NCBI GenBank assembly: GCA_964427285.1
Contig: CAYRTS010000005.1
Coordinates: 16,401 to 80,400, forward strand
Length of the DNA: 64,000 nt
Reading direction: 5' to 3'
Origin: SPCO01 sp964427285
GTDB lineage: Bacteria > Chloroflexota > Limnocylindria > Limnocylindrales > CSP1-4
Part shown: positions 8,023 to 15,536 of the stretch, piece by piece
Numbering within the stretch: the stretch's first letter is position 1
How the letters are laid out: the number at the start of each line of letters is the position of its first letter
Program-made: the position numbers and the translations under genes
Notes under the pieces: generated by a model
The model's database searches: none
Seen by the model: the letters and a program-made list of their open reading frames with translations, nothing else
Told to the model about the DNA's origin: nothing

Positions 8023-9618
8023 ATGCTCGATGGCGTACTGCTCGGCGACGTCCTGCGCCTTCCGACGTTGGCGCGGGCCAACGTCGTTGGCGGCAACGCC
8101 GGCCTACGACGACCCGTTCGCGGCGTCAACGTCATGGAGGTGCCGGACATCCTCGAATGGGTGAAACCGGACGAGCTGCTGCTGACCACGGCCTACCCGC
8201 TGCGAGATGATCCCGTGGCGCTCGCCGCGCTCATCCCCCACCTCGCCGAACGGGGCCTGGCCGGCATCGCGCTCAAGCCCGGCCGGTACATCAAGACCAT
8301 TCCCGCGTCCATGGTCGAGGCGGCCGATCGCCACGACTTTGCGCTCATTGAGCTTCCCCCCGAAGCGTCGTTCAACGAGATCATCAAGTCCGTCCTCACG
8401 GTCATCCTCGATGCCCAGGCGGTCCGGTTGCAGCGGTCGGCTGCGATCCACGACCGGTTCACCAGCATCGCCCTGTCGGGCGGTGGCCTCCGGCAGATCG
8501 CCGAGGCACTGGCCGAGCTCATCGCGCGACCGGTCGCGATCGTCGATGCCCAGGGGATCGTGCAATGGCGTACCTCGGATGAAGCGCCGATGTCGGGTGG
8601 CGCGGACGGCCCTGGGCCGCGAGCCATCGTCCAGCCGATCCAGGTCGGCATTGAGCGATACGGCGCCATCCTCGTTCCCAGCGGCGAGGCGGATCTCGGG
8701 CCGGACCGTTTGGAAGCGATCGAATACGCCGCCACCGTCGCGGCCCTTCGCCAGGTCCAGACCCGCGCTGTCGCGGAGGCCGATCGCCGATTCCAGGCGG
8801 TGTGTCTCGAGGAGCTGATCACCGGGCATGTCACGGATCGCAGCGTCCTGATGGAGCGGGCCGCTGCATTCGCCTGGGACCTGGCCACACCGCGGGCGGT
8901 CCTCCTGGCGGAAATCGAGGTGATCGCGGGGCGGCCGTTCTCGGCCCTGGCCGGCACCCCCGAGGAGGCCGCGTTTCGCCATCGGCTGGCCGAGGCCGCG
9001 CGGGCCAGTCTCGGACCGACGGCGATCATCTGGGAGCGGAGTCGCGAGATCGGGGCGCTGATTTCGGCCGGCACACCGACCGGAACGGGCGGTCACGACC
9101 AGCGCTGGCGCGCCGGACCCGCCCAGTTGCGCGAGATTGGTGCGGCACTCCAAACCGAGGCCGGCCGGCGCCTACCCGGTGCGGTCGTCAGCGTCGGGAT
9201 CGGCCGGCCGGCCCCCGACCCGCTCGACCTCCACGGATCGTTCAGTCAGGCTCGACGGGCATTGACCATCGGCCGCTGGGGAAGCGGACCCGGCGTCGTG
9301 ACTGCGTTCGACGATCTCGGGCTGGACCGGCTCCTGGTGGCCGTTCCGGATCCGGAAGCCGCCGCCTTCTGCGCCGCGGTCCTGGGGCCGCTTGAGGTCT
9401 ACGATGCGGCTCGCGGGACCAGCCTCGTGGCGACTCTGGAGACATTCCTGGCGACGCGCAATGCGGCCCTCGCCGCGCGCAGCCTGTACCTCCACTACAA
9501 CACGCTCAAGAACCGCCTGGCCAGGATCGAGGAGATCATCGGGCCATACCTCGACGACCCGGACCGGTGCCTCAGCCTCGCGCTGGCGCTGCGCCTCCGA
9601 CGGCTGCCGGCCTCGTAG
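8023..9618 (+). CDS. pucR: PucR-family purine/ureide catabolism regulator
   Basis: A 531-residue transcription factor. Residues 1-125 form the PucR N-terminal domain (GDVLRLPTLARANVVGG, VMEVPDILEWVKPDELLLTT), followed by a GAF-like/sensor region around 150-240 and a C-terminal PucR-type helix-turn-helix (SLYLHYNTLKNRLARIEEIIG, about 487-507). Relatives control purine, allantoin or amine catabolism in response to pathway intermediates. It is divergent from the allFGH-type operon and shares a short promoter region with repeated operator-like motifs, so it very probably regulates that operon and itself. Its 3' end overlaps pyrR tail to tail by 47 bases. Confidence 0.92.
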   Translation: MLDGVLLGDVLRLPTLARANVVGGNAGLRRPVRGVNVMEVPDILEWVKPDELLLTTAYPLRDDPVALAALIPHLAERGLAGIALKPGRYIKTIPASMVEAADRHDFALIELPPEASFNEIIKSVLTVILDAQAVRLQRSAAIHDRFTSIALSGGGLRQIAEALAELIARPVAIVDAQGIVQWRTSDEAPMSGGADGPGPRAIVQPIQVGIERYGAILVPSGEADLGPDRLEAIEYAATVAALRQVQTRAVAEADRRFQAVCLEELITGHVTDRSVLMERAAAFAWDLATPRAVLLAEIEVIAGRPFSALAGTPEEAAFRHRLAEAARASLGPTAIIWERSREIGALISAGTPTGTGGHDQRWRAGPAQLREIGAALQTEAGRRLPGAVVSVGIGRPAPDPLDLHGSFSQARRALTIGRWGSGPGVVTAFDDLGLDRLLVAVPDPEAAAFCAAVLGPLEVYDAARGTSLVATLETFLATRNAALAARSLYLHYNTLKNRLARIEEIIGPYLDDPDRCLSLALALRLRRLPAS

Positions 9619-10147
9619 GGGCACCAAGCTCCACCTCGTCGACGCCGTCGATCTCCGTGACGTGCACGTTCACCCGCTCGGCCGGGGCGGTGGGCAGGTT
9701 GCGGCCAACGTGGTCGGCCCGGATCGGAAGCTCGCGATGGCCGCGATCGACGAGCACCGCCAGCCGGATCGCCAGTGGGCGCCCAAAATCGGTCAATGCG
9801 TCCATCGCCGCCCGGATCGTACGACCCGTAAACAGGACGTCATCGACCAGGACGACCGTGCGCTCGTTGATGTCAAACGGCAGCTCTGTCGAGCGCACGA
9901 TGGGGTAGGTCGCGACCTCCGAGAGATCGTCCCGATAGAGCGCGATGTCGAGCGCACCTACCGGCAATCGGACACGGTCGGATTTCTCGATCGCGTCGGC
10001 CATGCGCCTGGCCAGCACGACACCACGTCGCTGGATCCCGATCAGGACCAGACCGTCCGGGCCGCCGTGGCGCTCGACGATTTCGTGGCCGAGTCGCACC
10101 ACCGCGCGGTGGATCTGGTCCGCATCCATCACCGACCGTGCTGACAT
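9572..10147 (-). CDS. pyrR: PyrR bifunctional pyrimidine regulator / uracil phosphoribosyltransferase
   Basis: A 191-residue PyrR. VVLVDDVLFTGRTIRAAMDAL (about 97-117) is the PRPP-binding loop of type I phosphoribosyltransferases in its PyrR form, and VGRNLPTAPAERVNVHVTEIDGVDEV near the end is the PyrR-specific C-terminal strand. PyrR binds pyr mRNA to attenuate pyrimidine operons and has weak uracil phosphoribosyltransferase activity. The ATG at 10147 has GGAGG seven bases upstream. It stands alone here: no pyrB, carA or anti-terminator is next to it, so its target operon must be elsewhere. Confidence 0.92.
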   Translation of the reverse strand: MSARSVMDADQIHRAVVRLGHEIVERHGGPDGLVLIGIQRRGVVLARRMADAIEKSDRVRLPVGALDIALYRDDLSEVATYPIVRSTELPFDINERTVVLVDDVLFTGRTIRAAMDALTDFGRPLAIRLAVLVDRGHRELPIRADHVGRNLPTAPAERVNVHVTEIDGVDEVELGAPTRPAAVGGAAPARG

Positions 10148-10175
10148 CGGGCCGCCTCCAATGCGCGAAGCGCGG

Positions 10176-10204
10176 AGCGTAGTCGTGAATAGCGGCCGGG
10201 GCAA
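10176..10204 (-). promoter_or_regulatory. pyrR promoter
   Basis: On the minus strand, -35 TTGCCC (10204-10199), a 17-base spacer and -10 TACGCT (10181-10176), giving a leader of about 20-25 bases that contains the pyrR Shine-Dalgarno. The same -35/-10 pair, one base different, precedes infA at 51301-51329. Confidence 0.55.
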
Positions 10205-10326
10205 GGAGAAGCCCGGCTGACCGATGTGGGGCCCTGCCACCGACAGGGAACATGCGCCGCGCCTCCGGAGTCTCTCCGCACACGGACCGACCCATCCTGC
10301 GTCGGCCGACCACAGGAGGATCGACG

Positions 10327-11397
10327 ATGACCCGATCGATCAGCCGAACCGGTGCCGCGATGATCCGAGCCGCCGGTGTCGCCCTTGTCGCAATTGCCCT
10401 CTCGGCGGCTCCAGCCCTCGCCTGCGGAGGACTCATCGGGCCAAACGGCGCGGTCAACCTGATCCGCACGACGACACTGGCGGGCTACCACAACGGCGAA
10501 GAGCATTACATCACCGCATTCCAGTTTGCCGGGGGCGGGGGCTCATTTGGCTCCCTGACGCCACTTCCAGGGATCCCGTCGAAGGTCGAGAAGGGCGGTG
10601 ACTGGACCCTCCAGCGTCTGATCCAGGAAACCGAGCCGCAATTCGATCGCGCCTTTCTCGCGGCCGAAGCCGCGCCACCCGCCGGTTCGGCCGAGGAGCT
10701 GATGAAGGTCCGGATCGACGCCCTCGACATCACGGTGCTGCGCGGCGGTCCCGCCGAGGTTGGCCGGTGGGCCACCGATCATGGCTTCCGCCTCCCGCCG
10801 GACTCGCCCGAAGTGCTCGACTTCTACGCTGCGCGCTCCCCGATCTTCCTGGCTGCGGTCTTCGACGCCGATGTGGCGGCCGAGCGAGGCCAGGGTATCG
10901 GTGATGGCACCCCTGTCCACATCACGATCCCGACGGACAACCCGTGGGTTCCGCTCCGCATCCTGGCGCTCGGCAAGGGCGAAGCCGAGCGCGTCGAAGC
11001 GGATGTCTACCTGCTGACGGACCGCGTCCCGGCGCTGCTGCCAACTCCGACCGGTGACAACGGTCTGCAGCTGGGCCACAGCGCCTCCGCCACCGAATCG
11101 CTCCTGGCCGACCTACGCTCGGATCGGGGCATGGAATGGGTACCCGAGTCGGCCTGGCTGACCAAGGTCCGGATCGATGCCGCCGCGCCACAGCTGGCCT
11201 TTGACCTCGCGATCGACGCGTCTGGCGCCCGACAACCGTCGCGGGTCATGGCCGGGCTCGACCTTCCGGGGTCGGTGACTGTCCCGGACCGGTCGACGGA
11301 TTTCGCGCGGATCTTCATCGCCTTGATGTTCATGGTCGTCGGGATCGGCGGAATTGCGTACCTGCTGACCCGCCGCCCACCATGGACGACGGCCTGA
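10327..11397 (+). CDS. DUF2330 exported membrane-anchored protein
   Basis: A 356-residue protein with a Sec signal peptide (hydrophobic ALVAIALSAAPALA, cleavage near ALA-CGG) and the CGG at the mature N-terminus typical of DUF2330. A second hydrophobic helix close to the C-terminus (IALMFMVVGIGGIAYLL, about 328-344) would anchor it with a short cytoplasmic tail. ATG at 10327 has AGGAGGA seven bases upstream; the longer frame from 10252 has none. The function of DUF2330 is unknown. It is followed after 24 bases by a cupredoxin, so the pair may act outside the membrane, possibly in copper or redox chemistry (inference). Confidence 0.8.
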   Translation: MTRSISRTGAAMIRAAGVALVAIALSAAPALACGGLIGPNGAVNLIRTTTLAGYHNGEEHYITAFQFAGGGGSFGSLTPLPGIPSKVEKGGDWTLQRLIQETEPQFDRAFLAAEAAPPAGSAEELMKVRIDALDITVLRGGPAEVGRWATDHGFRLPPDSPEVLDFYAARSPIFLAAVFDADVAAERGQGIGDGTPVHITIPTDNPWVPLRILALGKGEAERVEADVYLLTDRVPALLPTPTGDNGLQLGHSASATESLLADLRSDRGMEWVPESAWLTKVRIDAAAPQLAFDLAIDASGARQPSRVMAGLDLPGSVTVPDRSTDFARIFIALMFMVVGIGGIAYLLTRRPPWTTA

Positions 11398-11421
11398 ATC
11401 GGACGCCTTGAGAGTCGGGGC

Positions 11422-11871
11422 ATGAGCGCGCATCGCCGGCCAGGACGGCTTGCCCTGGTCGGTGGCCTGGCCCTTGCGCTTGGGTTGACCGGGATAGCCA
11501 TCGCCTGGGCCGACGGGCCGGGGCGCGGGCCGGGTCGTGACCCGATCATCGTTGAGATCCCCATCCGCTACTCCCGGTTCGAGCGTGTCGAGGTGACCGT
11601 GCCGGTAGGCACGCCCGTGACCATCGTGCTGCGCAACGGCGACCCGATCGACCACGAGTGGATCGTTGGTGACGCGGCTGTCCACGAGCGGCACCGCAGC
11701 GGGACCGAACCCGTTCACGCCTCGCGACCGACGGAGCTGACGGTCGGGGCAGGCTCGACCGCCGTGACGACGATCACGTTCACCAAGCCCGGCACGTATC
11801 AGTTCATCTGTCACCTGCCCGGACACGAGGCCTATGGCATGGTCGGCACGCTTCGAGTCACGGGCGGCTAG
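11422..11871 (+). CDS. Exported cupredoxin (plastocyanin-like blue-copper protein)
   Basis: A 149-residue secreted protein. The first 30 residues are a signal peptide or N-terminal anchor (ALVGGLALALGLTGIAIAWA). The rest is a single cupredoxin domain: one His ligand in the IDHEWIV strand and the Cys-His-Met cluster in QFICHLPGHEAYGMVG, spaced as in type 1 copper sites. It probably carries electrons or binds copper in the envelope. It lies behind the DUF2330 gene in the same direction and is likely co-transcribed with it. Confidence 0.83.
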   Translation: MSAHRRPGRLALVGGLALALGLTGIAIAWADGPGRGPGRDPIIVEIPIRYSRFERVEVTVPVGTPVTIVLRNGDPIDHEWIVGDAAVHERHRSGTEPVHASRPTELTVGAGSTAVTTITFTKPGTYQFICHLPGHEAYGMVGTLRVTGG

Positions 11872-11919
11872 AGCCAGCTGCGCCCGCCCTGACGCTCGGT
11901 CGGCTTAATCGCCCGGAAC

Positions 11920-11950
11920 GTGACACCAGGACGTGATCCGCCGCTATCCT
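11920..11950 (+). promoter_or_regulatory. Malic enzyme promoter, leaderless type
   Basis: A -10 box TATCCT (11945-11950) ends seven bases before the ATG at 11958, so transcription should begin at or next to the start codon. A weak -35-like GTGACA lies at 11920-11925 with a long 19-base spacer. No Shine-Dalgarno is present. Confidence 0.5.
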
Positions 11951-11957
11951 CGACGCG

Positions 11958-13709
11958 ATGCGGCCACTCCCCTCCCCGTACGACGAGATCGCCGCCGGTC
12001 GAGCGGCCCACGTCGCCCTGACCGGTCCCGCCCTGCTGGGCAACCGGTTGCTGACCAAGGACCTGGCATTCCCACCAGACGAGCGCGACACGTTCCGGTT
12101 GCGCGGGCTGCTGCCGGATCGTGTTCTCACGATCGACCAACAGGTCGAGCTCGAGCTGGAGCATCTCCGGCGCAAGGAGGACGCCCTTGAGCGCTACATC
12201 GGGCTGGCCGCACTCCAGGATCGCAACGCCACGCTGTTCTATCGACTCCTTGCGGAACACCTCGGCGAATTCATGCCCATCGTGTACACGCCCACGGTCG
12301 GACGCGCGTGCCAGGAATTCAGCCACATCATCCGGCGAACCCGCGGCGTCTGGATCACCCCGGCCGACTGCGACCGGATCCCGGTTTTGCTGCGCCAGGG
12401 ACCGTACGAGGACGTCCGCCTGATCGTGGTCACCGACAACGAACGGATCCTCGGCCTGGGCGATCTCGGTGCCGGCGGCATGGCCATTCCGATTGGCAAG
12501 TTGGCGCTCTATACCGCGGCGTGCGGGATCCACCCGGCGCTGACGCTCCCGATCTCGCTCGACGTCGGGACGGACAACGAGGCCCTCCTGGCGGACCCGC
12601 TCTACCTGGGCTATCGAGCGCCTCGCCTCCGTGGGCCAGCCTACGACGCGCTCGTGGAGGCGTTCGTGGACGCGGTGGCCGAGGTCTGGCCTGGTTGCGT
12701 GATCCAGTGGGAGGACTTCAAACAGAACAACGCCCTGCGCATTCTCGATCGCTACGAGTCGCGCGTTCCGTCCTTCAACGACGACGTCCAGGGGACGGCC
12801 GCGGTCGTCGTCGCGGGAATTCTGGCCGCAGTCCGGGCATCGCAGACCACACTGGGCGAGACGCGGATCGTCCTGGCCGGAGCGGGCGCCGCCGGGGTCG
12901 GGATCGCGCGGCTGATCCGCCTGGCGATGCTCGAAGCGAACGTGGACGACCAGACCATTCGGCGAGCGATGGTGGCCGTCGATTCGCGAGGGCTGGTCGG
13001 TGCGTGGCGGTCTGACCTCGACGAGACAAAGCGCGAACTCGCGCTGCCCACCGAGGCCGCGCTGACGGTTGGGTTCACCCCAGGTGAGGGGACGGCCCTC
13101 CCAGGGCTGGTCGAGACGATCGAGCGCGTCCGCCCGGCGATGCTCGTGGGCACGACCGGCGTGGGCGGCGCCTTCGACCAAGCGGTCATTCGCGCGATGG
13201 CCGCGAGCTCTGCCAGGCCGGTGATCCTGCCGCTGTCCAATCCCACGTCCAATGCAGAGGCCGTTCCCGTCGATATCCTGGCCTGGAGTGACGGGCGTGC
13301 GTTGGTCGCGACCGGGTCTCCATTCGATGCGGTCGAGGTCGACGGTCGCCGACACGAAATCGGCCAGGCCAACAACGTGTTCATCTTCCCGGGTCTGGGC
13401 CTGGGCGCGATCACCGCTGAGGCACGAGCCATCACGCCGCGGATGTTCCTTCTGGCGGCACAGACGCTCGCCGGCTTCGTGACCGATGAGCGCCTGGCCA
13501 GCGGCGCGCTCTATCCGCCGGTCGACGATCTGCGGGTCGTCTCCCGGGCGATCGCGGTTGCGGTGGCTCGCGAGGCAGTGGATGCGGGCCTGGCCGGGAT
13601 CGACTCGGCAACCGACATCGAGGCCCTGGTGGACAGCGCGATGTGGTGGCCCGAATACGTGCCGTATCTGCCGGCCCGAACCGCTGAGCGTCGACGAAGG
13701 AGCGAGTGA
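11958..13709 (+). CDS. maeA: NAD-dependent malic enzyme
   Basis: A 583-residue malic enzyme of the large (eukaryote/SfcA-like) class; it decarboxylates L-malate to pyruvate with reduction of NAD(P). FMPIVYTPTVGRACQEFSHI (about 96-115) is the malic enzyme N-terminal motif; ISLDVGTDNEALLADPLYLG carries the substrate-binding region; QWEDFKQNNALRILDRY and FNDDVQGTAAV hold the metal-binding acidic residues; GAGAAGVGIARLI is the dinucleotide fold; LSNPTSNAEAVP lies near the C-terminus. With pyruvate phosphate dikinase about 2 kb away it can run malate to PEP through pyruvate. The stop overlaps the downstream dehydrogenase start as GTGA. Confidence 0.95.
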   Translation: MRPLPSPYDEIAAGRAAHVALTGPALLGNRLLTKDLAFPPDERDTFRLRGLLPDRVLTIDQQVELELEHLRRKEDALERYIGLAALQDRNATLFYRLLAEHLGEFMPIVYTPTVGRACQEFSHIIRRTRGVWITPADCDRIPVLLRQGPYEDVRLIVVTDNERILGLGDLGAGGMAIPIGKLALYTAACGIHPALTLPISLDVGTDNEALLADPLYLGYRAPRLRGPAYDALVEAFVDAVAEVWPGCVIQWEDFKQNNALRILDRYESRVPSFNDDVQGTAAVVVAGILAAVRASQTTLGETRIVLAGAGAAGVGIARLIRLAMLEANVDDQTIRRAMVAVDSRGLVGAWRSDLDETKRELALPTEAALTVGFTPGEGTALPGLVETIERVRPAMLVGTTGVGGAFDQAVIRAMAASSARPVILPLSNPTSNAEAVPVDILAWSDGRALVATGSPFDAVEVDGRRHEIGQANNVFIFPGLGLGAITAEARAITPRMFLLAAQTLAGFVTDERLASGALYPPVDDLRVVSRAIAVAVAREAVDAGLAGIDSATDIEALVDSAMWWPEYVPYLPARTAERRRRSE

Positions 13710-14818
13710 CGACCACGATCCGGGCGGCAGTCCTGCGAAGAGCCGGCGACCCATCCGTCATCCAGGATCTCAGCCTGGCCCAGCCTCGCGCGGGGGAGGT
13801 GCGGGTGCGAATCCTCGCCTCGGGCGTGTGTCACTCAGACCTGCACGTCCGGGATGGCGATTGGCCGCGTCCGCTGCCGATGGCCATGGGCCACGAGGGC
13901 GCGGGCGTGGTCGAGGCCGTGGGCCCAGGCGTTCGCTCGCTCGCGGTCGGGCAACCGGTGGCGCTGTCCTGGCTGGTTTCCTGCGGGGTCTGCCGATCGT
14001 GTCGCGGCGGGCGGCCGTGGGCGTGCCTGGATTCGCCCTCCTACCTCCATCGATTGCCGGACGGCGCCACCGCCCTCACGGGCGCCGATGGCGAACCCGT
14101 TCCGTCCTACTGCGGGATCGGCACGATGGCCGAAGCGACCGTCGTGCCGGAGGCCGCGGCCATCGTCCTGCCCGACGGCGTGGACCCGGCGGTCGCGGCG
14201 CTCATCGGCTGCTGCGTGACCACCGGGGTCGGGGCGGTGCTCAAGACGGCGGACGTGCCGGCCGGCGCCAGCGTTGCGGTCATCGGGCTCGGCGGTGTCG
14301 GGCTGTCCTGCGTGATGGGTGCGGTCATCGCGGGCGCCGCCCGCATCGTGGCCATCGACCGGGTCCCGGCCAAGCTGGACACGGCGCGAGCGGTGGGCGC
14401 GACGGACGGGCTCGTGGCCACCGACGATGGGCCAGCCACGATCGAAGCGCTGCGCGAGCTGACCGATGGCGGCCCCGACTTCGTGTTCGAGGCGATCGGT
14501 CGCGCAGCGACGATCGAGCTCGCGATCGACTGCCTGCCGCTCGGGGGGACGGCCGTGCTGGTCGGGCTGACGCCGTTCGACACCCGAACCTCGTTCGGCG
14601 CCTATGGGCTGGTCGACGGAAGCCGCCGAATCCTTGGCTCGAACTACGGGTTTGCCGATCCGGCCGTGGACTTCCCGCGCTACGCGGCCATGCACCTCGC
14701 CGGTCAGCTCCCCGTCGAGCAACTGATCGACCGGCGAATCGGGCTCGACGACCTCGAAGGGGCCTTCGATCGATTACGCGCCGGGATCGGCCTCCGTCAG
14801 GTCGTCGTCTTCGAGTAG
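13706..14818 (+). CDS. Zinc-dependent medium-chain alcohol dehydrogenase
   Basis: A 370-residue MDR-superfamily dehydrogenase. The catalytic-zinc ligands are in GVCHSDLHVRDGDWP (Cys about 36) and GHEGAGVVEAVG (His about 60-62); the structural-zinc lobe is reduced (SCGVCRSCRGGRPWACL, Cys about 91, 94, 97, 105); the Rossmann loop is VIGLGGVGLSCVMGAV (about 193-208). It resembles the class III/aryl-alcohol and mycothiol-like branch. The GTG start overlaps the malic enzyme stop in GTGA, so the two are translated together. Substrate unknown. Confidence 0.88.
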   Translation: MTTTIRAAVLRRAGDPSVIQDLSLAQPRAGEVRVRILASGVCHSDLHVRDGDWPRPLPMAMGHEGAGVVEAVGPGVRSLAVGQPVALSWLVSCGVCRSCRGGRPWACLDSPSYLHRLPDGATALTGADGEPVPSYCGIGTMAEATVVPEAAAIVLPDGVDPAVAALIGCCVTTGVGAVLKTADVPAGASVAVIGLGGVGLSCVMGAVIAGAARIVAIDRVPAKLDTARAVGATDGLVATDDGPATIEALRELTDGGPDFVFEAIGRAATIELAIDCLPLGGTAVLVGLTPFDTRTSFGAYGLVDGSRRILGSNYGFADPAVDFPRYAAMHLAGQLPVEQLIDRRIGLDDLEGAFDRLRAGIGLRQVVVFE

Positions 14819-14883
14819 CTCGCGTCGCGCCGTTCCCGTTGTCGCCCGACGCAGGTCCATCGCGCCACCCGTCGCCGACGTGC

Positions 14884-15438
14884 CTAGCGGCGTGCGGGAC
14901 GCCGCCGTCGAGCTCCACCGGCCGGCAGGAGGTCCCCACCGGCATTATTCGAAGCGGCGCTCAGGGTCAGCGCTTCGATGGGCGCTGGCGCGACCTCGAT
15001 GGAGCGCCCTGGTCCAACGGCGATCGAGTCGCGCACGAGGACCGGGACGGCCATGACGGGCCGACCCGGAGCCTGTGCCGGATGCGGATTGGCCGTCGCG
15101 GCGAGCGCCGCGAATGGCGAGCCCGCCGGCACCGGGGCCGTGATTGGCCGGCCAGCTGGCTGCTCGACGACGACCTCGATCTCATCGGTCGAATCCCGCT
15201 CAATGGCACACCGGTAACAGCGTGACAGTCGCAGTTCGTTGACGGACCGGCACGATTGGCAGACCCAGAAGGCGGCCGCCTCAGCGCGAGTCGACGTCGT
15301 CGAGCGGTGGGCCGCGACGATCAGCCGATAGCCGATCAGGGCCGCCGTGGGACCGGCGAGCAGCATGAGCGCATATGCGATTGGTGGGATCCCTGTGAGG
15401 CCGCGCTGCAGGGATTCGACCATCCCGTTGAGATCCAT
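14884..15438 (-). CDS. Membrane-anchored zinc-ribbon protein of unknown function
   Basis: A 184-residue protein I do not recognise as a named family. Residues 15-42 form one transmembrane helix (IAYALMLLAGPTAALIGYRLIV). Next is a rubredoxin-like knuckle pair, FWVCQSCRSVNELRLSRCYRCAI (Cys 59, 62, 73, 76), resembling RanBP-type zinc fingers. The rest is Pro/Ala-rich and probably disordered, ending in an Arg-rich tail. The ATG has GAGGAG just upstream. It follows ppdK after 98 bases on the same strand and converges with the dehydrogenase gene. Confidence 0.6.
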   Translation of the reverse strand: MDLNGMVESLQRGLTGIPPIAYALMLLAGPTAALIGYRLIVAAHRSTTSTRAEAAAFWVCQSCRSVNELRLSRCYRCAIERDSTDEIEVVVEQPAGRPITAPVPAGSPFAALAATANPHPAQAPGRPVMAVPVLVRDSIAVGPGRSIEVAPAPIEALTLSAASNNAGGDLLPAGGARRRRPARR

Positions 15439-15536
15439 TGGCTCCTCAACCTCTCCCCGGCTCTGGAGTACTGATCACTCGATCACGACGAATGGTACGG
15501 CAGCGGGCGCACGATGGCGCACCAGAAATCGAGCCC

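Noticed and set aside
10148..10326. PyrR-type RNA attenuator near pyrR
   Set aside because: The pyrR leader is about 20-25 bases and no anti-antiterminator hairpin with terminator is visible.
11868..13754. A 628-codon open frame antisense to malic enzyme, and similar long antisense frames (for example 4050-5387 plus, 35930-37246 plus, 15438-16964 plus)
   Set aside because: These are codon-bias shadows in GC-rich DNA: Arg/Asp/His/Gly-rich translations without recognisable domains, lying opposite well-identified genes.
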